From positions 1-9,870 of the forward strand of contig JAFYJR010000099.1 of assembly GCA_017538005.1 (NCBI GenBank): a stretch of 9,870 nt of DNA, given 5' to 3'. Positions 1 through 5,864 of this stretch are shown here, in pieces; position 1 is the first letter of the stretch; the number at the start of each line of letters is the position of its first letter. A model generated the notes under the pieces. That model did not search any database. It had not been told where the DNA came from and was given only the letters and a program-made list of their open reading frames with translations. The translations under genes were made by a program, and so were the position numbers. This DNA is from Clostridia bacterium. GTDB lineage: Bacteria > Bacillota > Clostridia > Oscillospirales > Acutalibacteraceae.

Positions 1-644
<644 letters not shown>

Positions 645-648
<4 letters not shown>

Positions 649-1346
649 TGACCCAATCTCCTTTTCAGTTCACGCTCGGCCTGGGGAACGCGCAGGTACG
701 TGGGTAAAAGGTCTGTACAGGTAATCGCCTTTACACCTTCGTCCAGCATATCCTTTGCGCACAGCGCAACGGATACGGCGTTCTGATAAAGGCGGTCCTC
801 AGGGGCAAGCGTGCAATGTAGTTTTTCACTCAAAATATTATAACACAAAACAGCACCGTCACCAACAAAAACAACATCTTTTTTCAAAGATTTCAACTTT
901 TCGTACAGTTCGTCAATGAGGATGGCTTCGTCGTCTGAAATTCTGTTTACTTTTCCGTCTTTTACCTCAAAGGTTGCCGTGTACACCTGGTTGCAGCGGG
1001 CATCCATTACGGCGCAGACGGTTGCGTCGGAATCGATGAAATTATAGGCCATTGAGCGCAGTGTTGAAACGGGGACGCAGTTGGCAGCGTCGCCCTGAGT
1101 AAGGCCCTTAAGGGCGGCGACACCTATGCGCACGCCGGTGAAGGAACCCGGACCGGAGTTAATGGCGAAGATATCGATATCTTTAAGCTCCGTCCGCGCC
1201 GTATCAAGGACCTCTTTTATCATCGGAACCAGGGTCTGGCTGTGTGTCAGACCCTCGTTTTTAAACTGTTTGGCAAGTACCTTTTCATCCTCGAGGATTG
1301 CGACGGAAGCGGGACCTGCGGTGCAGTCAATTGCCAGTATTTTCAT
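645..1346 (-). CDS. tsaB: tRNA t6A biosynthesis protein TsaB
   Basis: A 233-residue ASKHA-fold protein. TsaB is the partner that dimerises with TsaD in the bacterial complex adding threonylcarbamoyl to A37 of ANN-decoding tRNAs. Sequence signs are the opening MKILAIDC (1-8), HSQTLVPMI (35-43), the diagnostic GPGSFTGVRIGV (65-76), DARCNQVY (115-122) and the C-terminal PTYLRVPQAERELKRR, the usual 'YLR..QAER' ending. The N-terminal half is well conserved and the C-terminal half is more divergent, as is normal for TsaB. The ATG at 1344-1346 overlaps the tsaE stop by four bases (ATGA) and is preceded by GGGGAG with a five-base spacer. TsaD, TsaC and RimI, which often neighbour it, are not in this window. 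Its closeness to TsaE, another member of the same complex, supports the assignment over TsaD or other ASKHA proteins. Confidence 0.96.
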
Positions 1347-1759
1347 TCCGTCTCCCCTTCTATCGTTATTGTCCTGTCGTTCTCGCCTTCGCCTTTGGTT
1401 ATGGTGATTCTTATGGCGTTTTCGGGCAGGGCATTTTCTATGTTCTCACTCCACTCGACAGCGAGTATTTTTCCCTGGTCAATACAGTCGAAAAAGCCCG
1501 TGGAATAAAGGTCTTCCCAGGTTTCTATGCGGTACATGTCAAAATGGGCAAGAGCGCCGTAGTCATTGACTATGGCAAAGGTCGGGCTTGAGATGTTTTC
1601 GGTTATTCCGAGACCCTTTGCCAGGCCCCTTACAAACGCGGTCTTGCCCGCTCCCATCTCACCGAAAAAGGCGAGCACATCTTTGGCTTTAAGCGTCTTT
1701 GCGAAGTCTTCGGCAAAGGCCTCAGTCTCGGCGACTGAAGTCGTTTTTATCTCTCTCAT
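1343..1759 (-). CDS. tsaE: tRNA t6A biosynthesis ATPase TsaE
   Basis: A 138-residue P-loop ATPase of the TsaE (YjeE/YdiB) family, which binds TsaB-TsaD and uses ATP to recycle the t6A-forming complex. Motifs visible are Walker A GEMGAGKT (33-40), SPTFAIVNDY (58-67), HFDMYRI (72-78) and the conserved VEWSE (101-105). I chose the ATG at 1757-1759 because AAAGGAGGTGA lies seven bases upstream. An in-frame ATG at 1781-1783 would add eight residues but has no ribosome binding site, and the extension would be encoded by the Shine-Dalgarno itself. It is the first gene of the minus-strand unit and overlaps tsaB by four bases. Confidence 0.96.
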   Translation of the reverse strand: MREIKTTSVAETEAFAEDFAKTLKAKDVLAFFGEMGAGKTAFVRGLAKGLGITENISSPTFAIVNDYGALAHFDMYRIETWEDLYSTGFFDCIDQGKILAVEWSENIENALPENAIRITITKGEGENDRTITIEGETE

Positions 1760-1763
1760 GTGC

Positions 1764-1774
1764 TCACCTCCTTT
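1764..1774 (-). promoter_or_regulatory. Ribosome binding site of tsaE
   Basis: The minus strand reads AAAGGAGGTGA, an almost full complement to the 16S rRNA 3' end, with GGAGG seven bases before the ATG at 1759. It decides the tsaE start against the upstream in-frame ATG at 1783. Confidence 0.9.
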
Positions 1775-1791
1775 AAAATTCATTAAATTTT

Positions 1792-1827
1792 ATCATATCT
1801 ATAAATAAAATACTACTTTTTTGTTAC
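1792..1827 (-). promoter_or_regulatory. Candidate promoter for the tsaE-tsaB-rpiB-upp unit
   Basis: The AT-rich region upstream of tsaE must drive the minus-strand unit, but no textbook promoter stands out. Possible elements are GTAACA (1822-1827) with TATAGA (1798-1803) at 18-base spacing, or an extended AT-rich TATGAT at 1792-1797 without a clear -35. The two options are mutually exclusive guesses; only the presence of some promoter here is well supported, because the neighbouring gene is divergent. Confidence 0.35.
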
Positions 1828-1842
1828 ATCGCCGCGGTAAAC

Positions 1843-1871
1843 TTGAAAAAAACGGTACCTGTGTTTATAAT
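1843..1871 (+). promoter_or_regulatory. Sigma-A-type promoter of the SEDS gene
   Basis: TTGAAA (1843-1848) and a perfect TATAAT (1866-1871) are separated by exactly 17 bases. Transcription would start near 1878, leaving a leader of roughly 20-27 bases before the start codon. The promoter is divergent from tsaE. Nothing operator-like is evident in the leader, so strong constitutive housekeeping expression is the simplest reading. Confidence 0.88.
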
Positions 1872-1890
1872 AGACAAAGATTTTAAGAAA

Positions 1891-1899
1891 GCGGGGTGG
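1891..1899 (+). promoter_or_regulatory. Ribosome binding site of the SEDS gene, overlapping the annotated GTG
   Basis: GCGGGGTGG resembles the AGGAGGTG Shine-Dalgarno core. It overlaps the GTG at 1896-1898, so it cannot serve that codon. It is well placed for the in-frame CTG at 1905-1907, about five to eight bases downstream depending on alignment. This makes the start of the gene ambiguous. Confidence 0.55.
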
Positions 1900-3068
1900 T
1901 AAGCCTGAAGAACTCAATTGTTCATTTCCTGAAGGGAACGGACTGGATTCTCCTTACCCTTGCGCTTATCGTTTCCGTTTTCGGCACGCTTATGGTCTAC
2001 AGCGCGAAGCTGCACACCGTGACATCGGGCATTCCCCGTGACGCCCTCGTTATGGTGATTGCCGCGGGCCTGGGCCTTGTGGCTGCGATAATCATGTCGC
2101 TTATCGACCATGACATCTTCTGCAAGCTCTGGGTTTTGTGGGCGGTAATCGGCGTGGGACTTATGCTTCTGGTCATGTCCCCTCTCGGTGTAGCACCTCC
2201 CACCAGACCGGACTCACAGATCTGGATCAAACTCGGTTTCTTCTACTTCCAGCCTTCCGAGCTCGTAAAAGTGCTGTTCGTAATCACTTTCTCAACGCAC
2301 CTGGCAAAGGTTAAAGAAGATATCAACAAACCGCTTAACATACTCCTTCTGGGCATTCATGCCCTGGTCCCGACACTTCTCGTCATGAAGTCCGGCGACG
2401 ACGGCTCGGCTGCGGTGTTTATCTGTATAGCCCTGGCCATGATATTCATGGCGGGCATAAGCTGGAAGTACATCCTCGCCGCAGTGATTTTAGTCGGAGC
2501 CGCCATACCGCTTCTCTGGTTCAAGTTCTTCTCCGACTACCAGAAACAGAGGTTTATTGTTATCGTGGATCCTGAGGCATACCCGGATGTCGCGTACCAG
2601 CAAAACCGCGGTATTACGGCCATCTGCAACGGCGGTTTCCTCGGTGAAGGCCTCTTCAAAGGCACCTACACCCAGCAGGGCGCGGTACCCGTAAGCGAGA
2701 GCGACATGATCTTCACGGTTATCTGTGAAGAGCTCGGTTTCGTCGGTGGTTTTGCGGCCTTCCTACTTCTGCTTCTCATCATTTTAAGAGTTGTCAGGGA
2801 CGGCAGAAAATCCGGCGATACGGCCGCCACCTTCATGGGTTACGGCATAGCAGCGATGATAGCCGCTCAGATGATCATAAACATAGCCATGTGCCTCCGC
2901 GTAGGTCCGGTTATCGGTATCACTCTTCCGTTCTTCTCAGCCGGCGGTTCATCCACCCTGTGTCTGTACATAGGTCTGGGACTTGCCTTCTCGGCATACA
3001 GAACGACATACAACTCAAAACCGAAAAACTTCAGGGTGTCACGCACGGCGACACCGTTCAGAGTTTAA
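1896..3068 (+). CDS. SEDS-family peptidoglycan glycosyltransferase (RodA/FtsW/SpoVE family, RodA-like)
   Basis: A 390-residue multi-pass membrane protein, the normal family size. SEDS proteins polymerise lipid II into glycan strands together with a class B PBP. Hydrophobic segments recur from about residue 17 to 366. Family signatures are GTDWILL near the N terminus, FQPSELVKV (118-126), DPEAYPDVAYQQ (205-216), GLFKGTY followed by SESDMIF (267-273), where D270 aligns with the catalytic Asp of the large extracellular loop, CEELGFVGG, and the C-terminal NIAMCLRVGPVIGITLPFFSAGGSS, the family's hallmark box. The usual QPDLGTA is replaced by SGDDGSA (146-152). I cannot separate RodA, FtsW and SpoVE by eye; no class B PBP or mre gene is adjacent, and the spacing of motifs looks RodA-like. 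The start is GTG 1896 or CTG 1905. It is transcribed alone from its own promoter and ends in a shared terminator. Confidence 0.93.
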   Translation: MVSLKNSIVHFLKGTDWILLTLALIVSVFGTLMVYSAKLHTVTSGIPRDALVMVIAAGLGLVAAIIMSLIDHDIFCKLWVLWAVIGVGLMLLVMSPLGVAPPTRPDSQIWIKLGFFYFQPSELVKVLFVITFSTHLAKVKEDINKPLNILLLGIHALVPTLLVMKSGDDGSAAVFICIALAMIFMAGISWKYILAAVILVGAAIPLLWFKFFSDYQKQRFIVIVDPEAYPDVAYQQNRGITAICNGGFLGEGLFKGTYTQQGAVPVSESDMIFTVICEELGFVGGFAAFLLLLLIILRVVRDGRKSGDTAATFMGYGIAAMIAAQMIINIAMCLRVGPVIGITLPFFSAGGSSTLCLYIGLGLAFSAYRTTYNSKPKNFRVSRTATPFRV

Positions 3069-3097
3069 AAGAAGCCACCCTTTCGGGTGGCTTTTTC
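3069..3097. terminator. Bidirectional intrinsic terminator between convergent genes
   Basis: A perfect 9-base stem, AAGCCACCC (3072-3080) with GGGTGGCTT (3085-3093), encloses a 4-base loop: TTTC on the plus strand, GAAA on the minus strand. On the plus strand it is followed by TTTTTCTT, ending the SEDS transcript. On the minus strand it is followed by TTCTTTT, ending ruvX-pcrA. It occupies the entire 29-base gap between the two stop codons. Confidence 0.93.
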
Positions 3098-5389
3098 TTA
3101 TACCTTTTCAAGTTTTGCGTAGTTTGCCATAAGTTTCTTGGTACCTGCCTTATCAAAGGCAACTTCGATAAGGCTGTCATTGCCCATGGGCGACACCGAG
3201 AGTACTACGCCCGTGCCGAAGGCGCGGTGGTGGACCGTGTCGCCCACCTTGTAGTCTATGTCCACGGCGGCCTGAGGTTTCGTCTTCGCGGATATCTTAC
3301 GCGACGTGTTGTACGATTCCATCTTGGACGCGTCGCCGTAAGGACCGTCATACTCCTCGCCGCCGAAGTCGCCGCTGTACGAGGAAGAGAAACCGCCGAA
3401 GCCCTGGAATGAAGGCTTTTTGTAGTTGGAGGCGTATCCCTTGTAGCCGTAGCCGGCGGTGGAACGCTGAGGCGGTTCCTCAAAGTACTCGACGGGTATC
3501 TCGCCGATAAAACGCGACTGCGGATTTCTGTTTGTCTGGCCGTAGAGCATTCGCATTGACGCGTTCGTCAGATAAAGCTTTTCCTTGGCTCTGGTTATGC
3601 CGACATAGGCGAGCCTGCGCTCCTCCTCCACTTCGGAACTGTCAAACATAACCTGTCTTCCGGGGAAGAGTCCCTCCTCCATGCCGACAATGAAAACAAC
3701 GGGGAATTCAAGTCCCTTCGCCGAATGAAGTGTCATCAGAACGACTACATCCGACTTGTCGTTGTCCTCATCAATATCGGAAAGCAAAGCAACTTCCTCA
3801 AGGAAGCCCTCGAGGTCGCCGTCCTTATTCTCGTCGAGATAGACGATCATATTTGTTTTGAGCTCCTGAAGGTTCTGCCAGCGGTCCTCAAAGCTGTCTT
3901 TATCGTTCTTTATGTACTCAATGTAGTTCGTTGCGGAGAGAAGGTCGTCTAAAAGCTCCGGTAAGGGCTCATCCAGGGCTTTTTCGCGTAAAGAGTCAAT
4001 CATACCCGTAAAAGCCATAAGCTTGCCTGCAGCGCGCGAGAGACGCTCATACTCGTCTGCCCGTGACATTACCTCAAAGATGGATGTTCCGAGGCCTGCG
4101 GCTATGTCGGCGGCGCCGTTGACCGTGGCGTCACCTATGCCGCGCTTCGGCTCGTTTATCACGCGACGCAGTTTAACATTGTCTGACGGGTTTACTATAA
4201 GCGTAAGATACGCCAGCGCGTCGCGTATCTCCTTGCGCTCGTAGAAGCGTCTGCCGCCGACCACCTTGTACGGCACGGACATACGGACAAACGCGCGCTC
4301 TATGGCGTTCGACTGGGCGTTTGTCCTGTACAGAACCGCGTGGTCGGAGTAATGCCTGCCGTTTGCGACGGCAGTCAGGATCTCATCAGCAACATATACA
4401 CCTTCGTCAAGTTCCGAATCAGCGGTATAGAGAGTGATTAAATCGCCCTCGGGAGCTTCAGTCCAGAGGTTCTTGCCTTTCCTCTCCTTGTTGTTCGCGA
4501 TAACTGAGTTTGCGGCGGAAAGTATATTGCCTGTTGAGCGGTAGTTCTGCTCAAGGCGGATAAGTCTTGCGTTCTTGTAGTGCTTCTCGAAGTCAATGAT
4601 GTTCTCGATGGTAGCACCGCGGAACTTGTAGATACTCTGGTCGTCATCACCTACTACGCAAATGTTGTTGTAACCACCCGCGAAGAGCGATGTGAGGACA
4701 TACTGCGCGTGGTTTGTATCCTGGTACTCATCCACATGGACATACTTGAAACGCGCCTGGTAATACTCCCTGACATCCTTGTCTGTACGAAGGAGTTTTA
4801 CGGTATTGACGATTATATCGTCAAAATCCATTGCGTCGGCGTTTTTCAGAAGCTGCTGGTAGAGTTTGTAGCACTCGGCATACTTCTTCTGACGCGGATC
4901 ATTTCCCGCTGATGCGGCAAACTCATCCGGGTCTATGAGCTCATCCTTCGCCTTGCTGATGGCTGAGAGAATACTCTTGTGAGGAAGTATCTTGTCGTCT
5001 ATGTCCAGAAGCCTCTGGCACTCTTTCATGATTCTCTTGGAATCATCCGTGTCATAGATGGTAAAATGCGAGGAGAAGCCGAGCCCGGCTCCACTGCGGC
5101 GAAGTATGCGGACACATATCGAGTGAAATGTGCCAGCCCAGACATCCTTCGCCTGCTCCTCGCCGAGATAGAGGGCGAGGCGCTCCTTCAGTTCGTTCGC
5201 CGCCTTGTTTGTAAAAGTAATTGCCAATATCTGGTACGGCTGTGCGAGTCCCGTACTGATGATATGGGCAATTCTTGAAACAAGGACGGTGGTTTTTCCC
5301 GAACCCGCGCCTGCAAGTATGAGCAAGGGGCCCTCAGTCGCTTCGATGGCCTCCTGCTGTTTGTTGTTCATTTTTGATCTGTAATCCAT
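3098..5389 (-). CDS. pcrA: ATP-dependent DNA helicase PcrA (UvrD/Rep family)
   Basis: A 763-residue superfamily 1A 3'-5' helicase, acting in nucleotide excision repair, rolling-circle replication and removal of RecA or transcription roadblocks. Motifs in order are Q motif near NNKQQEAI (8-15), Walker A AGAGSGKTT (26-34), Ia ITFTNKAA (57-64), Walker B VDEYQDTN (219-226), III GDDDQSIYKFRGA (247-259), QNYRS (281-285), IV around VLYRTNAQS (352-360), V TLHSAKGLEF (553-562) and VI RRLAYVGITRAK (591-602). A low-complexity Gly/Tyr/Phe-rich linker (about 638-700) precedes a C-terminal Tudor-like domain (about 713-760, VGDTVHHRAFGTGVV), which in PcrA contacts RNA polymerase and favours PcrA over Rep. 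ATG 5387-5389 is chosen: it shares one base with the ruvX stop (TAATG) and has GGAG seven bases upstream. M7 is a weaker alternative. Confidence 0.97.
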   Translation of the reverse strand: MDYRSKMNNKQQEAIEATEGPLLILAGAGSGKTTVLVSRIAHIISTGLAQPYQILAITFTNKAANELKERLALYLGEEQAKDVWAGTFHSICVRILRRSGAGLGFSSHFTIYDTDDSKRIMKECQRLLDIDDKILPHKSILSAISKAKDELIDPDEFAASAGNDPRQKKYAECYKLYQQLLKNADAMDFDDIIVNTVKLLRTDKDVREYYQARFKYVHVDEYQDTNHAQYVLTSLFAGGYNNICVVGDDDQSIYKFRGATIENIIDFEKHYKNARLIRLEQNYRSTGNILSAANSVIANNKERKGKNLWTEAPEGDLITLYTADSELDEGVYVADEILTAVANGRHYSDHAVLYRTNAQSNAIERAFVRMSVPYKVVGGRRFYERKEIRDALAYLTLIVNPSDNVKLRRVINEPKRGIGDATVNGAADIAAGLGTSIFEVMSRADEYERLSRAAGKLMAFTGMIDSLREKALDEPLPELLDDLLSATNYIEYIKNDKDSFEDRWQNLQELKTNMIVYLDENKDGDLEGFLEEVALLSDIDEDNDKSDVVVLMTLHSAKGLEFPVVFIVGMEEGLFPGRQVMFDSSEVEEERRLAYVGITRAKEKLYLTNASMRMLYGQTNRNPQSRFIGEIPVEYFEEPPQRSTAGYGYKGYASNYKKPSFQGFGGFSSSYSGDFGGEEYDGPYGDASKMESYNTSRKISAKTKPQAAVDIDYKVGDTVHHRAFGTGVVLSVSPMGNDSLIEVAFDKAGTKKLMANYAKLEKV

Positions 5390-5811
5390 TATTTTTCTCC
5401 GTTCTTGCGGGCGGATAAAAAGTCATTGAGAATTATTGTGGCGGCGACCATATCTACTTCGTCGCGCCTCTTTTTGCCGAATGTGCCTGCCTCGTTTAAG
5501 AGACCGTATGCCTCAACTGTCGTCAGTCGTTCATCAAACAACTCGACATCAATACCGTATTCGGTCTTTAAAATCTCGGCAAGCATTTTTGACGCTTCAG
5601 CGTGTTCGCCGAATGAGCCGTCCATATTCAGCGGCAGGCCGACCACAACCAGCGAAGCGTTTCGCTCTGAAGCTATCTCGGAAATGCGCTTTGCGACATG
5701 AGGCATATATGTTTCCCTGATTACCTCTACGGGTGAAGCCAGCACTTCAAGTGCGTCACAGGCAGCGACTCCCGTGCGCGCGTATCCGTAATCAATACCT
5801 AAAATAACCAT
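5389..5811 (-). CDS. ruvX: Putative pre-16S rRNA nuclease / Holliday junction resolvase-like YqgF (RuvX)
   Basis: A 140-residue RNase H-fold protein, the usual length for the YqgF/RuvX family (YrrK in Bacillus). In E. coli YqgF takes part in 16S rRNA 5'-end maturation; a resolvase role was first proposed from fold similarity. Signatures are GIDYGYARTGVA (5-16) with D6, VVGLPLNMDGS (56-66), LFDERLTTVEA (91-101) with E94, and RRDEVDMVAA (115-124) with D120, making the acidic active-site set. I chose ATG 5809-5811: it starts the conserved first strand directly and has GAGG upstream. A TTG at 5866-5868 would add 19 residues (MILCGDNRCRRIFLDLRYS) translated straight through a terminator hairpin, which is not credible. 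Its stop overlaps the pcrA start by one base, so the two genes are co-translated. No promoter of its own is visible. Confidence 0.93.
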   Translation of the reverse strand: MVILGIDYGYARTGVAACDALEVLASPVEVIRETYMPHVAKRISEIASERNASLVVVGLPLNMDGSFGEHAEASKMLAEILKTEYGIDVELFDERLTTVEAYGLLNEAGTFGKKRRDEVDMVAATIILNDFLSARKNGEK

Positions 5812-5827
5812 GGAATACCTCAAATCT

Positions 5828-5860
5828 AAAAAAATGCGGCGACAACGATTGTCGCCGCAT
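5828..5860 (-). terminator. Strong intrinsic terminator after the PBP gene
   Basis: A perfect 12-base inverted repeat, ATGCGGCGACAA (5834-5845) and TTGTCGCCGCAT (5849-5860), has a 3-base loop. On the minus strand it is followed by seven consecutive T (5834-5828, the first of them pairing in the stem). It starts four bases beyond the TGA of the class A PBP gene. On the plus strand no T tract follows, so it works on the minus strand only. It ends about eight bases before the ruvX ribosome binding site. Confidence 0.9.
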
Positions 5861-5864
5861 AAAA

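Noticed and set aside
1760..1783. An N-terminal extension of TsaE from the ATG at 1783
   Set aside because: The extension is encoded by the Shine-Dalgarno region itself, and no ribosome binding site precedes that ATG.
1760..1895. A possible small RNA or riboswitch in the divergent intergenic region
   Set aside because: The leaders are short (about 20-40 bases) and AT-rich, and I see no extended pairing; promoter and ribosome binding elements explain the region.
2891..3412. A 173-codon plus-strand open frame across the end of the SEDS gene, the terminator and the start of antisense pcrA
   Set aside because: It is out of frame with the SEDS gene, crosses the terminator hairpin, has no ribosome binding site and shows no recognisable domain; it is a shadow frame.
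4580..4912. A 110-codon plus-strand open frame antisense to pcrA
   Set aside because: The minus strand here encodes unmistakable helicase motifs (Walker B and motif III); the plus frame is hydrophobic by codon mirror and has no promoter or ribosome binding site.
5834..5860. The perfect 12-base inverted repeat as an operator or recombination site
   Set aside because: Its position just after a stop codon and the T tract on the minus strand only are what an intrinsic terminator looks like; no recombinase or regulator gene is nearby.
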